A stretch of DNA of 64,000 nucleotides, taken from Dipteris shenzhenensis. Taxonomy: Eukaryota; Polypodiophyta; Polypodiopsida; Gleicheniales. The stretch is from the NCBI GenBank assembly GCA_047967505.1, contig CM106540.1. One strand, given 5' to 3'. This document shows, in pieces, positions 1-11,300 of this stretch (position 1 is its first letter; every line of letters starts with the position of its first letter). The notes under the pieces are model-generated. The model was not told the origin of the DNA and searched no databases. It saw only the letters and a list, made by a program, of their open reading frames with translations. The position numbers and the translations under genes were made by a program.

Positions 1-210
1 CCCCCAGACCCCAACGAGAGCAAGGGGCTCCACCCAATCACCTTTTTACCATCAATGGTCTCATTGATAGACATCATCTGACATGCAAGTCAGGATCCAT
101 CCAGTGTCCCGGGCTCACACATGGCTTCTTCTCATATGGGGGCCTTAAAACTTGAGGACCTTGGACCATTGGTGGTTACTAGGATGGAGGGGCATTGAGC
201 ATATCTAACA
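1..210 (-). mobile_element. Probable Copia LTR start, cut by the window edge
   Basis: Read on the - strand, the block beginning at 210 opens with TGTTAGATATGCTC. It then resembles the LTR start of the Copia at 1059-3660 and, more weakly, that of the Copia at 26281-31813 (TGTTGAGATATC). The shared stretch around 128-150 contains a catatgggggcctta-like core that recurs near 1695-1715. I see no clear polypurine tract beside it, and the other LTR end lies outside the window, so this is a tentative call. Confidence 0.35.
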
Positions 211-700
211 CTGAGTTGAATGTTCAAAATGGGGTATTGAAATCTCTCTCATTTCAATTTGAGTATATTGGGGAGATGGGAAAAGATTATATCTATGCAG
301 TTACTACACTTTTAACATATACAGTAGGCCCGAGTTGGCAATGTTTGTCTAAAGGTGATATACCCTAGTCTCTTGTAAGTCTTTGTTAAAACCTCAATAA
401 ATCCATTACATCACTTGGTTTGCTTAACGAATAATTTGGCTAGATGCTCACCATGGGTAGATGCAATATACTCAATCACGTGCCTTCATAATGGTACCTC
501 ACTGTAAATGCAACAACACTTTCTTTGACATTTGCTAAAGCTATTAAGAGAGACAATACTAATTCAAACCAAACAGTACTAGTAAGTCATAAACATTACT
601 CGATTTCAAAAAGCAAACAATACTATTTAATACTTAAGAGTATAAGTAAGAACAAAAAATCCAAAATATGTAAACTAATTCCAAACAACAAACAATACTA
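211..700. other. Unassigned AT-rich stretch, possible Copia RNase H tail
   Basis: No convincing gene. On the - strand near 425-480 a short frame reads IEYIASTHGEHLAKLF, loosely like the end of a Copia RNase H domain (pattern xYxxTxxxxADxxTK). That would fit the LTR-like start at 210. The match is too short to be sure. Confidence 0.25.
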
Positions 701-1035
701 TTACACAGTACTAAGTGCTAAGTGCTAAATAATGAATGCTAAATAGTACTAAGTGCTAAGTACTATTAATACTGCTAAATAAGTACTAAATATTACTTTG
801 TGCTTACGTGCTACTAATAGTGCTAAATAATGCTAAGTGCTCAATAGTGCTAAGTGCTAACTAGTACTAAATGCTAAATAGTAGTAAATGCTAAATAGTA
901 CTACACTGTGCTAAGTGCTAAATACTAGCTCCTAAATAGTACTAATTACTAATTGCTACTAATAGTGCTAAATACTACTAATACTTCTAAGTACTAAATA
1001 TTACTTAGTACTAAGTGCTACTAATAGTCCTAAAT
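700..1035. repeat. Degenerate TACTAAGTGCTAA tandem repeat
   Basis: About 330 bp built from imperfect copies of a 16-18 bp unit like agtgctaaatagtacta. Units carry local dyads (agtact, tagta) and drift in length. It ends just before the presumed outer end of the Copia LTR at 1059. No coding potential. Confidence 0.7.
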
Positions 1036-1058
1036 GTAAGAAAATAATACAACGTCTA

Positions 1059-1775
1059 TGCTCAATAGATAACAGGATCTCGTATGCAAGAGAGAAAAGC
1101 AGATAGTATGGAGAATAAAAAATTTGATTACTGTAAAACTGATACAATAGATGGCGCTGCCTCCCAGGATACAATAGATGGCGCTGCCTCCCAGCTGTGC
1201 GCTCCTATGAGAAGCTTCGATGGCATGCTGAAAATAGTAGAGGATGAAGGGTGGATGCTAAGGAATCAAGATTGCTATAGCCAATGATGATTATGGGCTT
1301 CACGGGCTTGCTCTTATATAGCCACTAGTCATAGTTGGTTAGACCCAATTGGGAGACTGACCCAGTCGGCCCAAAACGTCCAATTGGAGGTCACAGTCCC
1401 AAAATAGGCCACCGACCACACGTTAGAACTGTGGCACAGAATAGAGCAACTAACCTACAGACTACATTCCGACATCATCTAGGGCTCCAAACGGACCCCG
1501 TAACCCAAGAGTGGGCTGCCCTGAGAAATGCTCCATTTACCCTCAATGCAGTCAGTCATGGGATGCCTTCCTGCACTTGCATGTAGCCTAGTTAGCAGTG
1601 TGCCAACTCTATCTGCCGTCCAGCCATCAAGCCACACATGGCCCCCATTTGGTGTCCAAACCAAGACCTACCGGATAACCGAGCTACTCAAATGCCTTCT
1701 CCTCATATGGGGGGCTTACAAGTAGAGTTACCTGGTTCCCGTGTAGTTATACGAGAGTGGAGCATTGATATCTAC
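1059..1775 (-). mobile_element. 3' LTR of the first Copia element
   Basis: The pol frame on the - strand stops at 1808 and is followed by a G-rich polypurine tract (about 1776-1800) and then this LTR. A TATA-like motif (ctatataagagc on the - strand, about 1312-1323) would be the promoter. A perfect 27-bp tandem duplication lies at 1141-1167/1168-1194. The LTR start has lost the canonical TG (TAGATATC). The outer end near 1059 (…TTGAGCA on -) is inferred from the CA dinucleotide only. Confidence 0.55.
1141..1194. repeat. Perfect 27-bp tandem duplication
   Basis: Two identical copies of a 27-bp unit beginning gatacaatagatggcgctgc, at 1141-1167 and 1168-1194, inside the LTR of the first Copia element. 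The perfect identity, in an element with broken coding sequence, suggests a recent slippage event. Confidence 0.9.
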
Positions 1776-1807
1776 CCCCCCCCCCTCAATGTCCACCCAC
1801 AAGTGAA

Positions 1808-3582
1808 CTACTTTTTCGGCCTAATGCCAAGTTGATGAAGATGCCTCTCCAGCAAGTCTCTTCCAAGAGCCTTCGTGAAGATGTCTGTAGCATTCTCTGT
1901 AGTCGAACAGTACACCAAGTTGACCTCTCCATCCATGATGAGCTCGCATACAAAGTGTTATTTAATCTCAATGTGTTTTGTGCGAGTGTGGAACACAGGG
2001 TTCTTTGCAATTGCCATGCAACTCTGATTGTCACATGATAACTACGTAGACTTATTTTGCACTGCACCCACGTCCCCTAAAATCCTCCTTAACCATGCCG
2101 ATTTGTACTCAGCCTCGGTAGAAGAAAGAGCAACTATAGGTTGCTTCTTGCTAACCCATGACACAGCTTCAGATCCAAGTGAGAAACAGTAACCTATCAC
2201 TGATCTCCTGCTGTCCACGTCTCCTGCCCAATCTGAGTCACAGAATCTGGTCAAGATGTTGCCCTTGGTATAGGTGATGCCATAATCAAGTGTGCCTTTG
2301 ATGTATTTCAGCACTCGCATCCGTGCCGTCCAATGGTTCTCTTAGGGCTTATTGGAAAACTTGCTTAATACACCAGTCGCAAAATTGATGTTCAGCCACG
2401 TGTTGCACAAGTAAATCAAATGGCCCACAAGCCTTCTGTACTTTGCTTCGTCCACCAGTGGTGATGAATCCTTATTTGAGAGCTTCACGTCAACCTCCAT
2501 AGGGGTGCCAACTTCAGCCATGCCAAATGCCTTTAGTATCTCTCCAGCATACTTCAGCTGTGAAATGAAGATCTGTTTTGGCTCTTGCCAAACTTCAATC
2601 CCCAAACAGAAATGTATCAGTTCGAGGTCTGTCATTTCAAACTCTCTTCTTAGCAAATGCTTTGTCTGCGAGATCTTCTCTTCATGGTTCCCTATTATGA
2701 CAAGGTCATCCACATAAAGGACCACGATCATACACCTGCCTCCTTCTCTGTAGATATACAAATTTGCATCAGATGGGCTCCTTCTGAACCCATTTTGCAG
2801 AAAGTAGGCATCAATCTGCTGGTACCACGCTCGTGGGGCCTGTTTCAGCCCATAAAGTGCCTTCTTCAGTTTACAGACTCTACCTTCTGAACCGAGGATC
2901 ACAAAACCTAGTGGTTGTTCCGCATATACCTCCTCCTTGAGATCTCCATTCAGAAAGGTGGATTTTACATCCATCTGAAACACATGCCAACTTTCCTATG
3001 CTTCTAAAGCCAAAACACTACGAATTGTGGTTAGTCGAGCTGTGGGAGCAAAAGTATCATGATAATCAAAACCATGTACATGTGCGAATCCTTTTGCCAC
3101 GAGCCGAGCCTTGTACTTATCCACCATGCCATCGGACTTGTACTTGGTCTTGTACACCCACTTGGTGCCAATTACCTTGCATTTTGGTGGTCGATCCACA
3201 AGGTCCCAAGTGTTGTTCTTCATTATGGAGCCATACTTCGACTGCATAGCCTCCATCCACCTATCATCACCTTGTGCCTCTTCAAGACACTTAGGTTCTT
3301 TAGCACGGATCACCTTTGTCATCAAAGCATAGTTGACCAAGTGTTTCTATGCCCTTCTTTGCTCCTCTAATCTCTTGGACTGGTGGTGTTCGAATGGTTC
3401 CTCCTCAATGGCTGGAGGTTCTCTGCCATCCAAAATCTGCTTTACCCACTTCGAGAATGGCCGTTTCTATTGTGGTTCTACAAGCTCTTCTTCCTCTTCT
3501 TTATCTTGAATCCTCCCAAGCACCGTTGGGGGAGTTCGGTCTGCTGTTGGTGGTTGTACTGGATGGATATCCTGGTCCTGGT
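1808..3582 (-). pseudogene. Copia pol relic (RT-RNase H), first element
   Basis: One continuous frame on the - strand carries the 3' half of a Ty1/Copia polyprotein. In order it has a Pro/Glu-rich integrase-RT linker (3580-3340), RT with NTWDLV, TKWVYK, YKARLVAKGFA, FQMDVKSTFLNGDL, KKALYGLKQAPRAWY and YVDDLVI, and RNase H with CDSDWAGDVDSRRS, ALSSTEAEY and NPVFHTRTKHIE. It ends ALGRDLLER…KK at the stop 1808-1810. In-frame stops interrupt it near 2997, 2340, 2040 and in KHIEIK*HF, but no frameshift is needed. Gag, protease and the integrase core are missing. The 5' side is fused at 3583 to a piece of a different Copia LTR, so this is a deletion derivative and non-functional. Confidence 0.85.
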
Positions 3583-3650
3583 TGTGAAGATAGTGGGAGA
3601 GAAGGAAGGAGTCTCACTTGTGGCTTTCTCACATACACAATGGGAACACC
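3583..3650 (-). mobile_element. 68-bp fragment of the Copia-26281 type LTR end
   Basis: The + strand from TGTGAAGATAGTGGG… to CACAATGGG matches, with a few substitutions, the terminal block of the LTRs at 26281 and 31462. In an intact element this end would abut a tRNA primer site; here it abuts pol linker sequence. It is a recombination or deletion scar, or the stub of a separate LTR inserted in the older Copia. Confidence 0.6.
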
Positions 3651-4356
3651 TATTTCATTAATTTTGGACTAGTGCATTGTCCAAATTCGTTTTGTGAGAT
3701 AATTTTGGATAAAGCATTTCAAAAAAAGAGGCTCTTATAAAACAAAACTTTGAGTCAAAAAGTAAGATTTTAAAAAAGCAAATTAGAAAAAATGACGTGA
3801 CATGTTATTAAAACTAGAGTACATTAAAAAAAGAGGACTTCATGTTGTTAAAAGAGACAAAAAGTAAGATTTTAAAAAATCAAATTAGAAAAAAAACTAG
3901 AGTACATTTAAAAAACTAGAGTACATTTAAAAAAAAGCATGACACATTTGTACAAGAAGTAGATCATATAACTCAAAGCCATAGGTGTTAAAAAACACCT
4001 TCCATTAGCTCAGCCTAGAAGATGTCATCTTTGTCTCTCTTGTCGAAGATGTCATGGAAAGAAGAGTATATATAAGAAAAACTAGCCCACTCCTCCTACG
4101 CATAAATTTGAATTTTCAAAAAAGAGAGGGAAATTTGAATTCATTATAAATTTGAATTCACATCTCTATTTTTTATTGTTACGGGTGATGTTGTGAGAGT
4201 TGATATTTCATAATGAGAGATATCAATTCTGCATTAATGCTTTGTTGTTCATGCTTTTCAAAACTTCAAAAAGAGAGAACGAATAGTTTTATTCCTTGTA
4301 GTGCAACCCAACATATGTAGAATAAGATGGACTACAAATACAAAATGCTACTACCA
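3651..4356. other. AT-rich non-coding stretch
   Basis: No gene seen. There are short A-rich repeats, with actagagtacattta recurring near 3813, 3898 and 3917, and poly-A runs. It could be the subterminal region of the CACTA element whose - strand gene ends at 4357, but I find no CACTA-type terminal inverted repeat facing inward. Confidence 0.4.
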
Positions 4357-5888
4357 CTACTCATCCGAATCCGAATCATCTTCATCTTGTTGGCCTGTTC
4401 CTTGGTCCTCGACACCTGCGTCTTCTCCCTCATCCTCGCCACCTGCGTCTGATCCTTGGCCCTATTGATCGCTCGCCTCCGATGATGGGACGCTTGAGCT
4501 TTGACCCTAAGAGTGAACCATATAAATCGAAAATTAGATTGGAACTTAAATTAAAAAGTGAGATTACAAGTAGGAGTAAACTTATACCGTGCGAGCAGCC
4601 ACCTTAGCCCAATCGACCGTCGCTCCCATTGCCTCTTGCTCAATGAACCACGACTTTGTTCCTATCCGAAATGCGCGCCGCGTCTCTGCATCTGTAGGAA
4701 GACGACCCATCGCAGCTTGCTGTGGATCCAATTTACGAGAGTTAGAGTTAGCTAAAGTGCATGTAATATGTAAGTAAAACAAATAGAACAATACAATAAA
4801 TGGGAAGAAGTAGACTTACCATGGTTGCCTCAAACGCATATCATCCGCCTGCACCAAAGTGCGAAGTACCTACGATGTCCAGCTGTCTCTTCGCAGCCCT
4901 CCTCTGACCCTTGAACATTTCGGGATGGTCCCTATGTTGCTTCTTGAAGTACTTCCAATCAGCTTTGTCTGCCCAGTTGGGTTTAGCCAACCCCTTTGTA
5001 ATGGAAGTACACAAGGTTGATCTACGATGCTTCAGGACCAAACCCATGCACTCTCGCATATAATCATCATTAAACTCCACATTTGGCGGATTAGGGTATC
5101 TTTGTTTTAACTCATTGATCACCGCTTGCTTCTTTTGGGCATCTTGATACCGCCAATCGGTATTTATGCCGCTCTTGAAGTGATGACTCATCAACCTCCT
5201 CATGGCGGCCATCACTGCTTTACCCTTTTTATCTTCTATTATCTCTCCGACAGATGTGATTTGATAGGAGAGATCCCCTGATGAGGAAGGGGGATAGACA
5301 GTAGCAGAGTCTGAAGGAGTGGAAGCTGCACGAGCGCTTCCGGAGCGAGGAGTAGCAGTGGGAGTAGGAGAGGGAAAGGGACCTGACTGATACTGTCTTC
5401 GGACCAAGTGGAGACCTAAAGGAGCATGAGTGTGCTGACTCGTCTACATCTCCCGAGTCAGCACAACACGAGCCGCCCATCCTACTCTTCCTTCCCTTGC
5501 GAGAGGCATGCGTAGGTGATGATCCTGTGGTCGAAGGGGCACGAGGGGATGGCTGGGCAGTACGTCCACCCGTCGGTGTAGGGGAAGGAATTGTGGAGGT
5601 CCTCTGAGAGAGCAGAGAGAAGAATCTCGCTGCCTCCTCATCGCTCATCTACGCTACAAACTCGTCGGGACTCCCGACAAAGCCATGCATGGCTAGCAAA
5701 GGAGTTCCCCGAGGGGTAGTCACAGTGCTACGTGAAAGAGGGATCGAACCAGGGGTAGTTGTAGTGCTAGGTCCGAGAGGAGTCGGACCAGGGGTAGTAG
5801 TCCTCGGGGGAGCATATAGATCGTGAGCTCTCCTCCTGCGAGGCTGTCCATACTCGTCGGATGAGCGACGTGATCCCATGTCTAACAT
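4357..5888 (-). pseudogene. CACTA-associated Transposase_24-like gene, three exons
   Basis: Exons on the - strand are 5888-4820, 4719-4588 and 4506-4357, with donors GTAAGT and GTATAA, acceptors CCACAG and CTTAG, and all junctions in phase 0. The N-terminus is Ser/Thr/Pro-rich. The conserved core reads WADKADWKYFKKQ…MFKGQRRAAKR…VGTSHFGAGG…YAFEATM and continues across the first intron into GRLPTDAETRRAF. That resembles the W-x-x-L…NR…GS-x-SF pattern of the plant En/Spm-associated Transposase_24 family. Exon 3 is an acidic tail ending DDSDSDE. In-frame stops lie near 5649 (TAG), 4841 (TGA) and in exon 3 (TAG), and a frameshift lies near 5410-5450, so it is inactive. It is divergent from the TNP2 gene at 12691. 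Family assignment is by pattern only. Confidence 0.55.
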
Positions 5889-6706
5889 AGACACAAACAC
5901 AAAAACAAAAAACAAAAAAACAAACATAAGCATTCTCATAGGCATAGGCATAGGCAAGAAGAAAGAAGAGGGAAAGGAAAGAGGAAAAGAAGATGGAAAG
6001 GAAAGAAAAGAATGAGAATGAGGAAATAGAGAATGAGAGAAGGGGGAAATAGAGAAGGGGAAAGAGATGAGGGGGAATGAGAGAAGCATAAGCATAAGCT
6101 TATGCGGAAATAGAGAATGAGCTTATGCGGAGATAGAGAAGGCTTATGCTTCTCTCATTCTCTATTATGCTTCTCTCCTTCTCTATTTCCGCATAAGCAT
6201 AAGCATGAGCTTATGCGGAAATAGAGAAGGAGAGAAGGGGGAAATGAGAGAAGGGGGAAATAGAGTGGGAAATAGAGAATGAGCTTATGCAGAAATAGAG
6301 AATGAGCTTATGCTTCTCTCATTCTCTATTTCTGCATAAGCTCATGCATAAGCATAAGCTTATGCGGAAACTTAAGCATAAGCTCATGCTCATGCATGAG
6401 CATAAGCATGAGCTTATGCTTATGCTTATGCTTAAGCATAGGCATCGGAAATAGAGAAGGAGCTTATGCAGAAATAGAGAATGAGTTTCCGCATAAGCTT
6501 CTCTCATTCTCTATTTCCGCATAAGCTCATGCATAAGCATGAGCTTATGCGGAAACTTAAGCATAAGCTCATGCTCATGCATGAGCATAAGCATAAGCTT
6601 AAGCATAAGCATAAGCTCATGCTTATGTGCATGCAGAAAAAGAGAAGGAGCTCATGCTTATGCGGAAAAAGAGAAGGATCTATTTTATAATTGTCAATAT
6701 CTCCTC
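5889..6706. repeat. Nested palindromic repeat array between divergent transposase genes
   Basis: After a purine-rich block (5890-6100), about 6090-6690 is built from inverted and direct copies of two modules. One is a dyad such as gcataagcttatgc or gcatgagctcatgc. The other is ggaaatagagaatgag with its complement ctcattctctatttcc. Dozens of overlapping dyads of 8-20 bp occur. The array lies in the intergenic region of the two CACTA genes, where transposase-binding motifs and a bidirectional promoter could be. That role is inferred from position. Confidence 0.75.
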
Positions 6707-6887
6707 TGTGGGGGTTAAAGGTCACTGTGCCTTAACCCCGGTTATGTACAATACTCAAACACATATATAAATGAATGAAAAAGAAGATTAGGGTGGTTCT
6801 ACACCCACCAAAACTTGTGTGGCTCTCTGTCTCCCTCTCTCTCTCTCTCTCCTTCTTCCATTCTTGCTTCCGTTGAGAGCACTCTCA
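6707..6887 (+). repeat. 5' LTR of Copia 6707-12653
   Basis: 181 bp, starting TGTGGGGGTTAAAGG and ending GAGCACTCTCA. It contains a TATA box (tatataa, 6764-6770), a CT-rich downstream block and the stem gagagc…ctctca. It differs from the 3' LTR at three sites that I can see. Confidence 0.95.
6764..6770 (+). promoter_or_regulatory. LTR TATA box
   Basis: TATATAA about 60 bp into the LTR, followed by a CT-rich initiator-like tract. It is conserved in the 3' LTR (about 12530) and in the related LTRs at 15719-15889 and 19889-20069. Confidence 0.6.
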
Positions 6888-6889
6888 AC

Positions 6890-6903
6890 TGGTATCAGAG
6901 CCC
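6890..6903 (+). other. Primer binding site (initiator tRNA-Met)
   Basis: TGGTATCAGAGCCC lies 2 bp after the 5' LTR, complementary to the 3' end of plant initiator tRNA-Met as is usual in Copia elements. It would prime minus-strand DNA synthesis. Confidence 0.9.
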
Positions 6904-8351
6904 GGGTGATCTAGCTGAGCGTGCATCAATGCTTGAAGCTCAGCAGCTCTGTGGGAGGAAGGAGAAGCTCTGTGGGAAGCTTTGTGGGCGACTTTACTTG
7001 CATCCAAGTGTGTAGAGACCTTGGAGGAACCTTTGGAAAAGTCACTTTGGCTTTGCGAAGTGGTTTTGAGAGCCTGTTAAGTGGTTTTAAAGAAAAAGTC
7101 GTTTTTTGAGCTTTTCCCTGTTCCGTTCGATGATAGAGACTCCATATTGACTTGTAGAGGCAACTATTGCTTGCTTTCGGTGTCCACATTACTTCAGGAG
7201 CTTGGAAACACCTTCATTCTTGAATCTGGGATCATTTCATTGGATTTCTGACTCACTGTGTCAGTTTCTGCGTTTTTTGCCCGGGTGTTGGAACTCAAGT
7301 TTGGAGCAACCATTTGCAGATCTGTCAGTTCCGGTGGACTCAGGAGGTCCTAAAACTTCTATGTTGCTCATCATTCGCACTTCGGTGGAGTTTACAGATA
7401 GCTCTGTTTCCAAAAACGTTTTTCAGTCCGTGTGTTGGACCCAGTGATTGAGACCACGGTTTCCAAAACCGTCTGTCCCATTGCATTTCAGACGCCCAAA
7501 AACCCCTACCTGTCAGTTCTTGCGCGATTCGGTGGAGGATTTTCAGAGTTATAGATCTCTGTGTATTCGATTTCGTCTCTCTGTTATGCATTTTTCATTC
7601 TAAGGTTTTGAAACCTTAGATTTATGCCACATGGCAGTGGATAAGTGTTGACACCCATTTCTCACTCATCGGTTGGGATTTTGGAGTTCTGGCAGAAGAG
7701 AGATATTTGCAGATTTTCTTGCTGATTCCGATTATGCAATGGCGCCCATGTTTTGAGGCATCTCAGGTTCTATTTTCAGTAGCGCTCATTACCGTGGGAC
7801 TATGATTTCTTGAGCATACCTTATGCAGATCACTCTGGTTGCAGTTTGAGCAGTGTGCGCTCATTCGTGGTGTGCATTGGGTTGCAGTGGATGATTTATA
7901 GGCCATTTGGATGCATTGCAGTCCTTATTGGATGCGCTGATAGGCCCAAATTGCCTTGTGGGATGCTATTTTTATGGACGCTTTGCACATGGATGCTATT
8001 TTAAGCTGAGGGATAGCTTTGACACATTGCAGGTGATGCACTGATAGTGCTATGCTCTCTTGGATGAGATATTATTGATGCATATGCCAGTGGACGGTGT
8101 TTATGCTTGAGTCATTTGGCACTTATTGGCATTTTCTTTTGGGCCAGATTTGCTCATATGGATGCATAGTATATGCACATGAGTCAGATGCAAAGTATAT
8201 GCACATGAGTCAGATGCATCTTTTGATGCTTTGAGCTTTGAATTTTGGTGATATTTCACTCTATTGTGGCATACACATTTGGGTGCACCTAGTATTTGGT
8301 GTGATTCTCTCTTGCAGGCACTAGCATTTGGGATTTTGTTTCATTTGCATC
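6904..8351 (+). other. Long untranslated leader of Copia 6707-12653
   Basis: About 1.45 kb lies between the primer site and the gag ATG. It has no long open frame and several short upstream ATGs. A recognisable copy of the leader, inverted, precedes gag in the remnant at 14278-15702, so the leader belongs to the family and is not a local insertion. Packaging or ribosome-entry roles are possible but not shown. Confidence 0.7.
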
Positions 8352-11300
8352 ATGGCATCCTCTTCCACATCTGAAAAGGAGTTTTTCAGCATTAAAAAGT
8401 TTGATGGGACAAACTTTTCTCTGTGGAAAGAACAAATAAGGGATGTGCTTATTCAAAAGAAGCATATTAAACCCTTGGCAGGGATTGAAGCTAAGCCTGC
8501 AAATATGTCTGAGGATGATTGGAATGAGTTGGATGCATTAGCAAAGTCTACTATTAGACTTCATCTTGCAGAGTCAGTTTATTTCACAGTAGTAAATGAG
8601 CAGACTATGGAAGATTTGTGGAAGAAACTGTGTGCCACTTATGAGAAGGAAACTGCCTCTAATAAAGTTTACCTCATGAAGAGGTTGTTTGAGCTGCAGA
8701 TGAAGGAAGGGGTCTCCATTGCTTCTCACTTGAATGAATTCAATATTATTTTCAGCCAGCTTCAGGCTCAGAAAATGAATTTTGATGCGGAGATTAAGGC
8801 AATATTTCTCTTATGTTCATTGCCATCCTCATGGGATACCTTCCGTACAGCTGTCAGTAACTCTGCACCTGGTGGAGTACTGAAATTTGATGATGTTGTG
8901 GGTAGCTTGTTGGCCGAGGAGATTAGACGGAAGTCTATGGATGGCAACAAGCAGGATGCAGCCTTAAATGTGCAAAGGGGCAGATCATAGTTCAGGGGGA
9001 AGTCCCAAGAAAGAGGGAAGTCACGTAGCAAATCCAGGGCACGGAACATTGAGTGTTACCACTGTGGCAAGAAGGGCCATATGAAAAAGGATTGCTACAA
9101 GCTAAAAAGAGAGCAAAGGGATAAGAAAAAGAATGCAAATTGGGGTGCAAATTAAAAGGAAGAGAGTCCAAGGGAGGACAAAGGAAAAGTGAAGATCGAG
9201 GAGATCAATGCAGTCACACATGATAGTGACAATGACATTCTCTTCATGTCTAGTTTATCTGAAGAGTTGCTTACCACTTCAGATGATGCATATTCCCAGG
9301 ATTGGATTTTGGATTCTGGTGCTTCATTCCATGTTACTCCCCATAGGGAATGGTTCTCCACTTATGATAGTAGAAAGACAGGTTGTGTGCATCTTGGAAA
9401 TGACTATGCATGTGACATAGTGGGAGTAGGTGACATAAAGTTTTCTTTTGCAAATGGGTCTGCATTTGTTTTGAAACATGTGAGACATGTGCCTAAGCTG
9501 ACCAAGAGTCTTATTTCAGTGGGTCAGCTAGATGATGCTGGTTTTCACACCACTTTTGGCTTTCAAAGTTGGAAAATTCAGAAGGGCTCTATGCTTTTGG
9601 CTAGGGGTGCCAAGTGTGGGACTTTGTATCCCTTACATGTATCAGGGGTATTTGATCATGTTGTTGCAATAACCGAGCAGCCAAGCACTTCTTTGTGGCA
9701 TTGCAGGTTGGGGCACATGAGCCAGAATGGAATGAAACTCTTATGCCGTTTGGGTTATGTACCGCATTTGAGTTTCTCTGATTTTGAATTTTGTGAGCAT
9801 TGTCTCTATGGGAAGCAGACTAAATCAGCCCATAAAAGAAGGGGAAAGAAAGAGTTTGAAATGCTTGATTTGGTGCATTCAGACGTATGTGGTCCCATGC
9901 CTACACAGTCATTAGGTAGGGCTGAATACTATGTGACATTCATTGATGATGCAACTAGGAAAGTGTGGGCTTATGCTATAGCTCAGAAGAGTGATGTGTT
10001 CCAGGTATTTCAGAAATGGCTGGCCTTGGTTGAGAATCAGTCAGGTAGAATGCTTAAATGCCTACGGACTGATAATGGTGGAGAGTATCTCTCTCATGAC
10101 TTTCAGCATTTCTGTGATACACGTGGGATTAAGAGGGAGCTCACATCCCCTCGTACTCCAGAGAAAATTCCAGTTGCAGAAAAGATGAACCGTACCATTC
10201 AAGAAAGGTTGCAATGCATGCTTTCCAATGCAAGCCTTTCTGGTGGTTTTTGGGCTGAGGCAATGAAGACTGCAGTGCATGTGATCAATAGATCACCTAG
10301 TAAGAATTTGGATGGTGGTATTCCTGAAGAGGCATGGAGTGGCAAGAAGCCCTCTTACTCTCATTTGCGTATATTTGGGTGTGAGGCATATGCACATGTG
10401 CCAAAAGAGCTTCGAAAGAAGCTAGATCCTAAAAAGTCTAGGAAATGCATCTTTCTGGGTTATGGTGAAAGTGGAGAGATGGGCTATCGTCTCTGGGATC
10501 CAGAAGCAAAGAAGATCATACACAGCCATGATGTGGTCTTCAATGAGAAGAAGATGCATAAGGCACCCATAAGGGATGTGGAAATGAGGAGAATCACTTT
10601 CCAGGATGTGAATCCACCTGCATATGTTGATAGATAGTAAGCTGTCCATGCACCAAATGTGCAAGAAATGGTACAACCAAGTACTCCCACAGGTATACAA
10701 TCAAGGGTAGATGATGGATCATCTATTGGTGGAAATGATGAGCCAAATGTGGCTGATATGCAAGTGGGACAACAAGCTGAAATGCCCTTGATAAGATCAT
10801 ATAGAGTGTCTAGACCACCTGATAGGTTTGTTCCAGGGGTAGACTATGTGATGCTTACTGATTGCGGGGAGCCTTCTTGCTACAGAGAGGCTATGATGCA
10901 TGAGGATCAACGCAAGTGGGAGTATGCTATGCAATCAGAGATGAGTTCACTTATGAAGAATAAGACTTGGGACTTGGTTTCTTTGCCACATGGAAAGAAA
11001 GCATTGCCATGTAAATGGGTCTACAAAATGAAGGTCACAGGTGATGATGTGCCTAGGTACAAGGCCCGTTTGGTTGCTAAAGGGTTCAAGCAAGAGAAGG
11101 GTGTGGACTTTGATGAGATATTCTCTCCAGTTGTGAAGATGACCACACTTAGATGCATGCTTGGACTAGTGGCAGCAGAGGATATGGAGCTTATGCAGGT
11201 GGATGTCAAGATAGCTTTCTTGCATGGGGATTTGCATGAGGAAATTTACATGGTGCAGCCGAAAGGCTTTGAAGAAAAGGGCAAAGAGCATTTAGTTTGC

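Noticed and set aside
4294-4302. ccttgtagtgc resembling a CACTA terminal sequence
   Set aside because: Its orientation (TGTAGTG on +) would close an element lying to the left, not the one whose genes lie to the right, and no partner end was found.
6319-6725. Open frames on both strands through the palindromic array
   Set aside because: They encode Leu/Ser/Cys or Lys/His/Met repeats that simply translate the dyad units; no domain and no start context.
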